A model generated the notes under the pieces. It was not told the origin of the DNA and searched no databases. It worked only from the letters and a program-made list of their open reading frames with translations. From positions 21,912,751-21,976,750 of the forward strand of contig CM070622.1 in assembly GCA_036346255.1 (NCBI GenBank): a stretch of 64,000 bases of DNA, read 5' to 3'. Each line of letters begins with the position of its first letter. Position 1 is the stretch's first letter. The DNA comes from Ampelocalamus luodianensis. Taxonomy: Eukaryota > Streptophyta > Magnoliopsida > Poales > Poaceae. Positions 1 to 10,452 of the stretch are shown piece after piece. The position numbers and the translations under genes were made by a program.

Positions 1-86
1 ATCCTCATCATCTAGCCCCCTAGCTTCAAGTGAAAATAGCTTGCTTGAAAAAAGAGTCATAGATATTCTTACTTTGGTGGAAACAT

Positions 87-323
87 GTCGAGGAGATGGA
101 TGAGCTGAAAGATCCGATAAGGATAGTCTCCATGTTTGCTCGGACGAGCATGAATGTAAGTATCTGATGATATCTATAAGTATGGTTTTATCCTCGCTTC
201 TCATTATCTTTCTTTTTTCAGAATACTTTGGAACAAATTACCACGGTTTGCGAGTACAACCGGCAACTTGTTAAGCTACGACAAGAGAATGTAGTACTCT
301 GCGAGCAAGCAGAGAGGTGGTGA
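87..323 (+). pseudogene. Antisense ORF exons of a Tat-like gypsy element
   Basis: Two open segments (about 87-155 and 222-323) are joined by a short intron with a GTAAG donor at 156 and a pyrimidine-rich tract ending in CAG at 221. The joined frame reads a Glu/Asp-rich segment followed by a charged, probably coiled-coil stretch (CEYNRQLVKLRQEN), and stops at 321-323. It lies antisense to the neighbouring gag. Antisense extra ORFs with coiled coils are known in the Tat clade of plant Ty3/gypsy elements, and assignment to that class is inference. The 5' part lies outside the window, so it could be a longer gene. Confidence 0.4.
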
Positions 324-705
324 GTCACTGATGCTCGTAATCGTTTTTATGAAAAGGACACCACCTCAGTTTATCGTTCTTCCGTTCAGGGCGCTTACCT
401 TTGCCTTGGTCGGAATTTTGTTTAGAGTTATGTGGCTATTTGTCGCTTACGGCTAAAACCTTCTTAGAATCAATGGCTTGAGTTTTACGACCCTTCACAT
501 TGTTCTTGGATTTTTTAGCCTTTTTATCCTTCTTCTTACCACCTTCGCTTGCATCTTGAGGAACGTTGTCCTCTCGATCGATAGTGTTGTTTCACTCGAC
601 TGCTTCAGCAGCAGTCGCATATCTATTGGTCATCTCGAAGAGTTCGGCGACAGTGGCAGGAGGATTCAAAGCAATGTCCTCCGTTATCCTTCTGCTGCGG
701 AATCC

Positions 706-2457
706 CTACTTAAAGGCTCTAATAACAGATGAGTCAGAAATCTTCGAAATGGAATTACGAACCTGACTAAAACGTATGATGAATTGACGCAGAGTTTCAT
801 GATCATTTTGTCTCATTCGGTGCAGGTCGTCGTCCTTTCCAGGGCGGTTGTAGGTGCCCTGAAAGCTCGCCAGCAGAAAGTCACAAAGGTGTTGCCATGA
901 GTAGATTGACTCGAATGACTGGTTTAGTAGCCATGATCGAGCAGACCCTTCAAGCACAGTCGAAAGGTAATTCGCCATTACATGCTCTCCTCCTCCTGCT
1001 GCTCGAATAGCTGTTGTGTAGATCTGGAGGAATTCAATGGGATTTTGGGTTCCATTGAATTTCTCCATGTTCAACAGTCAAACGAGGTGGCGTGACTGCT
1101 TTCGAGATAGAGAAAAACGCGACATCCAGTGATAAATTCGTGGTGCCTTCTTTGCAGGAAAGAAGGGTTAACGTCACCATGTGATCGTACTCGATGATAC
1201 CTAGTCGCGGGTGGACTTGACCTATAGTAGGCCTCAGTCTTACGAGGGAAATACTCCTCATATTCCTTCTGCTGCCGCAGATTTTGACCCTGGAGTGGTG
1301 AAAGATCACCTCTCCCGCGAGCTTGTCGATCTCCAGATGTTCAAGAAGCCTTCCTCAAGTCAGGAGAACGACGTGATCGATTACCATGTCGATCTCCATG
1401 CAACGAGTTGTTCGAACGACTGGCGGGCGATGGAGTCGTGTTGCTACGACTTCCGAAATGATGTCGATGAGGACGCTCGAGTCTTGCCATCGTGTTCCAA
1501 AGCCTCCGTGCGTTCTCTTCGGTGAAGAGATCGTAGCCTGGTGCTCGAGCGAGCTCTTGAGTTGGATTCTCAAGTAATTCGTTGATGTGCTGGAGCTCCT
1601 GAGCTTCCTCTGACTGATAATAAGCGTGTCCAGGGACATTTTTCTGAGCCACTATTTTTCTCTGTCGAGTTGTCTCAGGATCTCCCATATCAGACCCTTG
1701 AGTTGGTTTCAGTGGAGTGCGAGAATGTTGAGGATTTCTCGCACGCTCATCAGGGTGTTGACCCCGTTCGCCAGCGGTGGTGCTCTTGCCATTGCCACGA
1801 GGAGACGTAGTGCGAGCCCGTCGGGGAGCATCATCAATCCTACTTCTGGGAGAATGATCCTTATCAGAGGGAATGATGAAGACCTCCCGTTGATGACCTC
1901 CACTTGCGCTCGAGGTCTCCTCGCTTGAGGAGTAATCGAGAGACACCATCTGGCGACTTGGAGTAAACCCCTCCAAGAAGAGAACTCTGGGTTATAACCG
2001 TCTCCGTCCGTAGGTGTGTCCTGCGATGGGATGGTTGAACTTGCAGAAAAAGTGTGTTTGATCCCCTCCTCTGCGGGATTAGCCGGAGAGAGAGGACGAC
2101 CAGGTGTCGATGAAGCTCTAGAATGATGGCTTCCAGAACTTGTCTCACCAGGTCGTACTACCTTAAAGGGACTCGAACACTCGGAGGAAAAACTCTCGTC
2201 GTGTTGTGAGTCTGTCTTGGGGCAACCCTGTTTGTGGTCGTGTTGACCCTTGCCCCCTAAGGAAACTGGTCCCTCAGTTGGGCGTACTATTGTGGGGGAT
2301 AAGGATCCCTCCTCAACTCCACCGGTGGTGTGGTCTCTGAGACGGCAATACCATTGGATGATTCGATACTCGGTTCGTAATCGAAACCGGCATCCATGTC
2401 GACGTCTACATAATCGGCCAAGTTGAACCAGTTCTCCTCGTTCCACTCTCCTGCCAT
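706..2457 (-). pseudogene. Ty3/gypsy gag polyprotein, broken
   Basis: Minus-strand gag gene in several frames. The likely start codon is at 2457-2455 (reads MAGEWNEENWFNLADY). The middle, roughly 2300-1340, is Ser/Arg/Pro-rich, low-complexity and frame-broken. The C-terminal part (1074-706) carries a retrotransposon gag domain: NGTQNPIEFLQIY, then YLSTVLEGSARSWL, then a charged segment ending in FIIRFSQVRNSI. This is the capsid region that assembles virus-like particles. No protease, reverse transcriptase or integrase is visible to its left, where an antisense ORF is found instead. The frameshifts say it is not translated as one protein. Family level is confident; clade is inferred. Confidence 0.75.
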
Positions 2458-2770
2458 GGAAGCATCAAAGAGAAAAGAAAAACTGTTGACAAGGAATTAC
2501 CAGAAGATCCACACGGACGACGCTAACTATCGATGTTTTAGAACCGATCTTACGTAAAGATTGTTTGATTCGGGGGGTCTCCATAATTGATCACGTAGAC
2601 AGAAGAGACACATGGATTTTTATACAGGTTTGGGCCTTCTCGAGGGAGAATAATAGCCATACTGTGTGTATTGTATTGTGTATATTGGTTACAATCAGTG
2701 GCAAGACTTGAGCTTCTACTACTACTGATTGCCTCTCAATCGCCCTTCCATTTCTCTCTAACTGAAGTCT

Positions 2771-2777
2771 TTTTATA
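2771..2777 (-). promoter_or_regulatory. Probable TATA box of the gypsy LTR
   Basis: On the minus strand a TATAAAA-type motif lies about 315 bases upstream of the gag start, followed by a leader with no long ORF. The position fits an LTR promoter. The transcription start is not known. Confidence 0.45.
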
Positions 2778-3014
2778 GTATATGCAGAGGTAGTCGTTCC
2801 AGGTCAAGAGGCGCCCCATTATTCAGTAATAATGGTAGTAACCACTGGAGTAGTAACCTCCCCACATTGTCTGACAGTTACTAATCAGAGATAATGGTGT
2901 GTTACATGCAGTTACTCTAGAGAATAACTGCGTATATTGACTGCTCAGATCTCGTAGTTAATCGGGCCTACAGGCAAGTGGACCCAATTAACTATAAGGA
3001 AGTCGTGATAGGTC

Positions 3015-3182
3015 TGGTCGTAGAAGGACTTACAACCAGGGCATAGTCATAGAAAACCTTACGACTGATTACTGGTCGTAGAAGGACTTACGACTAGAGG
3101 TGATCGTAGAAGAATTTATGATGATATGGTAGTGGCAGAAGGACTTACGACTATAGGGGTGGTCGTAGAAGAACTTATGACC
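3015..3182. repeat. Degenerate about 22-40 bp tandem repeats in LTR U3
   Basis: The motif GGTCGTAGAAGGACTTACGAC and diverged versions occur at least five times in tandem. They sit upstream of the predicted LTR TATA box (minus strand), where enhancer-like repeats are common in plant LTRs. The regulatory role is inference. Confidence 0.7.
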
Positions 3183-3260
3183 CCCTGATTGGCTTCTCCC
3201 TGACAACTATAAGGGGTATATTTAATAGCCATATGACATCATATTTACCCATAATATTAA

Positions 3261-6200
3261 TGTAACATCCCAAATCTTGGCTTGTGTTTCAAATGTAAGA
3301 AAATTTCTAGAAATTAAAAAAATTCTTGCATCTTGTTGATTGTTTGAATGTTCTGAAAATTCTTATAAAGGAATTATGGAAATTCAAAATCACAAGTCTC
3401 TTTTAACCTAAGTCTTGACCCTTTGAAAACTTTTCTGGATAATCTTGTGATCATCCTCTGAAAATAGTTTTCTTTGGTTTTAGGGATGCTGTGTGACTCC
3501 TTTGAAAAATTTCACAATTTTTAGAAGTTGTTTGAATATTTTAAGAGGCTAGTCAAACTAGTTTGACTGTTGGTCAAACCCTAGATCAGTATCTTAAGAA
3601 ATTTTTGGAGAAAAATGCTTTGCATAAAAACCTCTGAAAATTTTATACAGGGTCAATCCTGGAGTTAAGCACCTCCTGTAAAAATTTGGGAATTTTTGGA
3701 GTTGTGTAGCTCCATTTATAAATTCCCCATGATTTCAGTTCAAAGTTCAAACCCTAAGTCAAAGTCCTGTTTGGGTTGGAGTTAGACTCGAGCCCAAACC
3801 CCATCTTGGTTGCACCCAACCGCGTGCGCTCGAACCAGCCCGTTCAAAACACGCTTTTGTTTTGGACCATTGGATCCTGATCCAGCCGCCCTCGCTCGCT
3901 GGAACTTTCGGACCTCTGAGTCCCGTGTTTAATTTCAGTCGTTAGATCTTGATCTAACCACTGTGGGGCGTCACCCTTTTGCGCTGAGTCCAAGTCCGGC
4001 TCGAGCCACTTGGTTGAGCCCAATCAACTAATTGCACTCGGGCTCACTCCAAAGTGGCGCGTTCATTTGGGCCGTTGATTTCCTTTTCAACGCTCCAGAT
4101 CTAAATGAACGTTCGGACCTCCCTATCGTCCAATTCAATCTGAGCCATCCATTTTTGATCGGACCGCTGAGATTAATTTGAACTTTTGGACTTTTCGAAA
4201 GGTACTTTCAATCGCGGCCGTCCATTTCTAATCCAACCGTCTAGATCTTTTGACTCAACCTAACCCCTTCGTTCTTTTTGACCCGAGCCCTTTTGTTTCT
4301 ATCACTGACTGGTGGGCCCTCGCCGAAACTGGACATCTTCTTCCTCTAGCTCGTGCACGTGTGACAGAACAGGGCATGGGGGAGATCTCTTTTTCAAACT
4401 CATGCGTCACCTTCAACGGCTCTGAGCCTGTGGTTTTCCTCACCACTATGTTTTCGCACTCAAAGTCATCACCCTCACTTGCTCCCATCGCCTCTATTTT
4501 GTCCTCGACAAGCTTTAGGTCATTCCGCCATTAAGGGTTGTCCTTGCTCAACCTTTGACCTCTGTCTATTTGAGAAGCTCTTGAGCACCTCTTGCACTCC
4601 TTTACAACACCACTTTATTTCCCTAGCTCCCTCTCTATTCTTTGAGCTCAAAACTCGAAGAACACCCAAATCGCCATTGTCGGCCAGAGCAAGCTCTTCG
4701 TCGCCGACAGCGTTCCAATGGTTCCTTTGCAAATCCTTTCGCGTCACTTTGCGCCCCTTAGCACCTTAAGCTTTTCCTCTAACTCAATTTGGGTTTGCAT
4801 TCACAGGAATCACCTAATTTTGGGTTTTGCTCTTCTTCGGCCGAAATCACCCCCTTCGTCCCCAACTCCGGTAAGGACCTCTGTTCTTCAATTTTTTGCT
4901 CCTGGACCACCTATGAGACCTTGTGAAGCTATCCTTACCATTATTTTCTTTTCATTTTGCTCAGACCTTCATCTCCCCTTTATCTTCCTCATCGCCAGCA
5001 CTGGTTTTCGTCACCGACGCAACTCCGATGAGTTTTTCCTCTCCGGGTCATTCTGGTAAGGTCCTTGAGCCCTACTGTTGCTAGTGCGCACATTAGCTGG
5101 CTTAGAACCTTGCCGTATCGCCGTTGTCATTTTTCCCGTAGCCTCACCTTCGCTCCACCTCGTCGCGCCACCATGTGAGCTCGTCTCCGGCGATGCTCTG
5201 GCCACCGGTGGGTGCGCAATAGTCTTAGGGTTCCATTTTGCCCCTTGGCTCACGCCGCCATGGCCTCCTTTGCCGGCGATTTGCTGGAGAAGATCGCGGT
5301 CAGAAGGTCCCTGTGTTGCTGAATTTGGACACGCATTGTAGCTCAATGATTAGCTGTTAATCGCTATCCTAAAGCACATTTAATTGTGTTAATCCTGTCG
5401 CGTTAGTGTCTCACTGTCGGGTGGGCCCCACACACTTAAAACCCTCACTATGCACGTGTGCAGCGTTAACTTTGTTGTGTGCCATCCATTTGAGATCTAC
5501 GGCCCAGATCTGTTGGGACTTTTGGACCACCGAACTTCCCAAATCGTTATGGGTCGTTCATTTCTTGATCTACGGCTCAGATCATCGTGAACGTTCGGAC
5601 CTCCAAACGTTCCATCCATTTTTGACCATTAGATCTAATCTAACCACTTGGATCGCGTGGGCTGTTTGCGCACGCTGTGTGTCCGTTCGCGTGGCCCGTC
5701 CGATTCAAGATCAACGGCCCTTGTGTTTCCACGTCACTGGTTAATAATAAAACCCAGTTGTCTTTTATTTGTGAACTGTAAATTGTTTTAAACTTCAAAA
5801 ATTCGTAAGTAATTCATTTTAGCTCCTTTTTAGTTGATTCAAATTTTGTTAAATCTCTGTTTAACTGAACTTTAATCTAAAAATGTGTTTGAACCTTGTT
5901 ATGTACCAAAAAAAATATTGTGTTAGTTATATTATCTTGCTTAGCATTAATTATTGCTCTAGAAATTCATTAAAACTTGAAAAATGCATAAGTAATTCTC
6001 TATAACTCCAAATTGAGTAAACTAAAACGTGTTAGATTCCTCTGTTAATATGCTTTAGTACAGAGTAGCTTTTAAATATGTCTTGCCTCTGAAATTAAAT
6101 ATGTGCTACTTTCATAACTTAGAAAAATCATGATGAAGTTATTTTAGCTCCGAATGAAGTAAACCTAATTTTTGCTATGCTTAGAATGTCATGCTCTGCC

Positions 6201-8189
6201 TACAATAAAATTTTCATGTTCAAAAAATTCTAAAAATTTGTGCGATGAACACTAACAGAAAGAAATTAAATTGGAATTTCGAGTCGATCGAAATTGTTTA
6301 GGCTATAACTTTTGCATGCTTAGTCCAAATCAATTGATTCTTATTGCTAAATTCATTTAAAATCATGCTCTACCTGCTGTGTAACTTTCATGGATTTTGG
6401 TTGACTTTGGATTTTGAGTCTTTTACGGTGTTCGTCGTTTTTATCGGATTTTCTCGTTCTTACGATAGATTCCGAAGAAATTGTTGAGTACGAGAGTGAT
6501 CCTCTGCAGCAAGACAGTGATCTCCAGCAAGGCAAGCAAATATAGCATCATTTTATCATATTGCTCATATTATTTTCAAAGTATAATATCTTGTTTGCAA
6601 AGTTTATGTATGCATGTGCTTTTTTGCTGTTAAACTATTATTAGTTAGTTGATCCTTTAGATGCATAATCTGTAGAAAAATGTTCATTCTCTACTACTGA
6701 TCCTAGGATTATGTCCTCTGTGATTTAGGATTCGTTGGATGAGCCCTTATCACTTAGCTTGTAGTCTACGTGTTGATGTTGCTTAGAAATGCTTAGAACG
6801 GTAGAATTTGGCAGTTATCGACTTAGTCGATGACCTTGATCACACAAAAACTTATTATGAATTAGCACCTTGTGCTATGTTATTTGAGAAAACTAAAACT
6901 GAAAACAAAATGTTTTAGACTTGGGTACAATGGTAAGATGGTGTGCTTTTGGGTGGTGCCCAAGTCAACAAGGACCGAACATCTTATTACACTAAACCAA
7001 GCATTTTTGCGTGCTAACCACATGGGAGGGATATGTGACCTCTCTTGACTTAGTACTTTGGCGTGTGTTAGCTCCGAGTCGCAGGAGGATGTGTGTGTTG
7101 TGTTGTGGTAAAATGAGGATGGGGTTTGTGTGTTGGGTGCACGGGAGTAGAATCCTTTCTAGGTTCTCCACACTGAGGGGTATTGTAGTTGTCCAGGTTG
7201 CTTTACCCTTTATGGGTAGTTGATTCTCGGCTTTACAATGACTCCGATGCAACGCATGGGTTTCTATCCATATGGGCGACTCGTGGTTAATATATAATAT
7301 TGGAAAAAGTCTCGTAGGACTTAGCTGTGCCGGCACACCAAAGGAAGTGTGCTAAATAGCTTGGCAAAAAGGCAGTCTGACATGTGGGTACATTGGTACA
7401 CCCCTGCAAGGTTCAAACTATTCGAATAGCCAAGTCCTTGGTTATGGACACGCTTAGGGAGGTCTTTCGAGAGTTAGACTATAACCTTTTCACTAAAACT
7501 TGACTTGGGTGGTACGAATGTGTAATTTGTTCTATGTTATGGTGGCTATTGGGTTAGTCACCTCTAGGTTGTTATCTATACTACTTATTGTTGTCTCGCT
7601 GTTATTGCAACAATTATTAACAGATTTGACAAATTGCCTTCAATCTATTACATTATTACAAATGAAAATTGCTTTATTCGTCCAATGAACCATATGACCA
7701 TCTCCTTTGTTTCAACTTGCATGTAGCTATGTATAGGCTTGTTACTCGTAAGTCTTGCGAGTACATTTTTGTACTCATTTGCATTGCTTAATTGTTGCAG
7801 AGGAGGTTGATCCCCAAGGTATCGACTTTTGTGAGTTTTGCTGCGGTGTAGACGACTAGCTTGGCGGCCCGGTTGGTTGCCTTGTGGGAAATTGGCAAAC
7901 CGATTGGCTTTTGTTATCACCATCTTATGGCACTTTTGCTTCCGCTATTTACTCTGTTGATTTGATGTCATTTGGCCGGTCAGCCCTTATATAATAACTC
8001 TATATTATGTATGTCTTTTGTTAGACTTGGTATTGTAAGTTGTATAGAAATGATGCATGATTTTGTAAAGGTGTATGTGTACTGCAATTCTGGGAAGTAC
8101 GTGTCCACCGAGGCTTAGGATATTTGATTGGTAATACTAGAACCATTTGGAGGTTAAGTATTACGAGTTAAATACCCCAGGTCCTCACA
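3261..8189 (+). mobile_element. 4.93-kb solo-LTR-like element (TGTAACATCCC...CCTCACA)
   Basis: The left end TGTAACATCCCAAATCTTGG and the right end GGTCCTCACA are reverse-complement matches to the two ends of the element at 48403-53342, so the boundaries are supported by two copies. Flanks ATTAA and ACTAA are a 5-bp target-site duplication with one mismatch. No gag or pol ORF is visible. Several AT-rich and GC-rich blocks and short unrelated ORFs (for example 4250-5346) are best read as non-coding LTR. A solo LTR is preferred; a non-autonomous element whose internal part was not recognised is the alternative. Confidence 0.75.
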
Positions 8190-8247
8190 ACTAATTACAG
8201 ATAAATAGTAAAATAAGGATTATTATATCCTCGTCAGTACCAATGGG

Positions 8248-8646
8248 TTGAGGAGCTCCTACTATGGGTTCATAGAGGAGATTTGGGAGCTCGACTACGT
8301 GCTTTTCAAGATCCCGCTGTTTCGGTGCCGTTGGGTCCATCTCGCACAGTTGAAGGTCGACAGGTATGGCGTCACTGCCGTGGACCTCGAACGTGTCGGA
8401 TACAAAGATGAATCATTTGTACTCGCTAACCAAGTTGTTCAAGTCTTCTATGTAACCGACCAAGCAAATAAGAAGCGTCACATAGTTCTTCATGGAAAAA
8501 GAAGGATTGTTGGAGTTGAGAATGTAGTGGACGACGAAGAACACAATCAATTTGACGAGTTGTCTCCTTTCAAAAATGGCATAAGGGTCGAGGAAGACGA
8601 CGTGATGAAACTAGCTACATACACGTCAATCATCATGAAGGGCTAA
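8248..8646 (+). pseudogene. CACTA transposase C-terminal (DUF4216) fragment
   Basis: The open segment of 132 residues starts SSYYGFIEEIWELDY and continues through FKIPLFRCRWV, YGVTAVDLERVGYKDESFVLA, QVFYVTDQANKK and GKRRIVGVENVVDDEE. This run of motifs is the DUF4216 domain found at the C-terminus of plant En/Spm-type transposases. The ATG is internal to the original protein; the N-terminal catalytic part is absent, displaced by the element ending at 8189. The stop at 8644-8646 is probably the native end. It is close to the family consensus, so this fragment has decayed little. Confidence 0.85.
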
Positions 8647-8696
8647 TTTTTAAAGGAGATAAGCAAGTGGAATGATGAATGAAATATTTATGTGTC

Positions 8697-8778
<82 letters not shown>
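8697..8778. repeat. (AT)n(GT)n microsatellite
   Basis: About 22 bases of AT repeats run directly into about 56 bases of GT repeats. After it comes a roughly 34-bp unit (ATTTATGTATATGAGAATGT) present about three times to 8880. Confidence 0.95.
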
Positions 8779-8780
<2 letters not shown>

Positions 8781-9032
8781 TTATGTATATGAGAATGTGT
8801 CATGTGAATTTGTATTTATGTATATGAGAATGTGTCATGTGAATTTGTATTTATGTATATGAGAATGTGTCATATCTGAATTTGTGAAATGGATGTGCAT
8901 GTTTCTGAAATGAATGTGAATTGGATGTATACATGTACTTGTTGTGTTTCTGCTTGTTTCAGAGGGCATGGCTAGCGTATTCCCTGAGGCCAGCTAATAA
9001 AGAGAAATAGATTTAGCAATACAAAAGAATAT

Positions 9033-9240
9033 CATAGATGGCTCCTTAGGACAAACTGTCTGTGATTATATATCACAGACGGTTTAATATAAATAACCGT
9101 CCGTGATAAATCAGATATCACAGACGATTCTATCTAAAAACCGTCTGTGATACATCAGATATCACAGGCAGTTCCATCTAAAAACCATCTGTGATACATA
9201 ATATCACAGACGGTTATTTATTGGAACCGTTTGTGATGTC
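9033..9240. repeat. CACTA subterminal repeats, internal block
   Basis: At least four pairs of ATCACAGACGGTT-like motifs face each other as short palindromes separated by spacers. Such motifs bind the element-encoded TNPA-type protein in characterised CACTA elements. This block, with the upstream sequence from about 8880, resembles the true terminal region at 13555-14026, so the element carries an internal duplicate of its end. Confidence 0.75.
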
Positions 9241-9261
9241 GAACCCCATTTTGGTTTCGTT

Positions 9262-9627
9262 CCTTAGATAGGATGGTCCTGGATGGTTCAAGATGATGTT
9301 TGGTTTGATGAATGAGGTTGTATTTGGATGGACATAATTTTTGTGAATTTTTCTAAATTTTTAGAATTTTTTTGCTATTTTATAGAGCACGAGTCTGTTC
9401 GGGCTGTCCAATCAGAATCAGACGGTGCGATCGGAGGAGACGTTCGGACCGTCCAAACGTCTCCTCCGATCGGACCGTCTGATTCCGATCGGACAGCCCG
9501 GACGGACCGACCTGTTAGGAGGTCCGAACGTCTCATCGGAATCGGACCGTCCCATTCCGATCGGGCGGTCAGAACAGACCTAGACTCTATAAAATAGCAA
9601 AAATTTCAACGAACCAAACACACCCTT
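9262..9627. mobile_element. MITE-like hairpin element
   Basis: An inverted-repeat segment whose right end reads ACGAACCAAACACACCC and whose left side contains TGTTTGGTTTGATGAATG, typical of MITE edges. An inner hairpin of about 45-bp arms (9401-9499) is near perfect around 9450. Outer arms pair GCTATTTTATAGAG with CTCTATAAAATAGC. Superfamily and TSD could not be fixed. The element lies inside the CACTA element. Confidence 0.55.
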
Positions 9628-10452
9628 ATTCTCAGACTCTAGGGTTTGCCGCGCTCCCCACTCAAACCAGTAAGTTTCTCTAACATCCTCCTCCCTCGAG
9701 CCCGTTGCCGCCGACCTTGACGCCGCCTCCTCCCCGAGCCCATCGCCATCGTCCTCGACGCCGCTTCCTCCTCGAGCACGAGCCGCCGCCTCCTCCCCGA
9801 GCCTGTCACTGCCGTTCTCGACGCCGCCTCCTCCTCGAGCCCGACGTGTCTCCTCCCCCGAGCCCGTCACCTCCTCCCCGAGCACAAGCCACCGCTTCCC
9901 CGAACCTGACACCCCTCCTCCCCTTCGATGTCGTCCTGCTGCTCCGGTGCTCCCTGCTCATGTGTCCCTCGATGCCCAAAGGTAACAGATGCCAAGTTGC
10001 CAACCCCGACGCCCCTTCCCCTCACACATTGCTCTGATTGCTTGGCTTTGATTGCCATCTGCTTCGTGAGTATCACAGTATTTTAATTTTATTACCCCTT
10101 TGTATTTGATATGTTCATATTGAAATGTGGTGTAGTGGGCTTGAGATGAATGCTCTGTGATGATAATAGTCTTGTACTGGAATTGTTTTGATAATCGGGT
10201 TTGAACTTGACCTCTAATTGGAATAGAATGCTTACTACTATTGATTGATCTTTAGCATTTAGTCTATTATTTTTGGTTGGTTAATTGGTTGAACCTCCGG
10301 GTTCTGTGATCTAATTCATAATACATGATATTCTGTCTGTAGATCAAGTGTTGTTGGCTGACTTAGAGGATTTACATGCTTATCTGTCAATTATGTCATT
10401 TAATTGGTGTGTATATCCATACACAGAGAATCTTATGATAATATTTTGATGC
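9628..10452. other. Leader-like GC-rich stretch then AT-rich intron-like DNA inside CACTA
   Basis: 9700-9950 is a CCTCC/GCCGCC-rich repeat that is open in several frames and has no recognisable protein. It may be the 5' leader or first exon of the second CACTA gene. 10080-10450 is AT-rich and looks intronic. No other feature was seen. Confidence 0.35.

Larger units (their letters stand above)
1..3255 (-). mobile_element. Partial Tat-like Ty3/gypsy retrotransposon (gag side and 5' LTR)
   Basis: The minus-strand order is LTR (about 3255 to 2560), untranslated leader, gag, then an antisense ORF leaving the window. The LTR contains a TATA box and short U3 repeats. The right end is not exactly defined: a CA about 8 bp before the next element (near 3250) fits an LTR terminus. 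No pol is seen, so this is either a gag-only non-autonomous element or a truncated one. It abuts the solo LTR that starts at 3261. Confidence 0.55.

Noticed and set aside
6685..6700. TCTCTACTACT as a Helitron 5' end
   Set aside because: It lies in the middle of a bounded 4.9-kb LTR-type element, with no matching CTRR hairpin end; likely chance.
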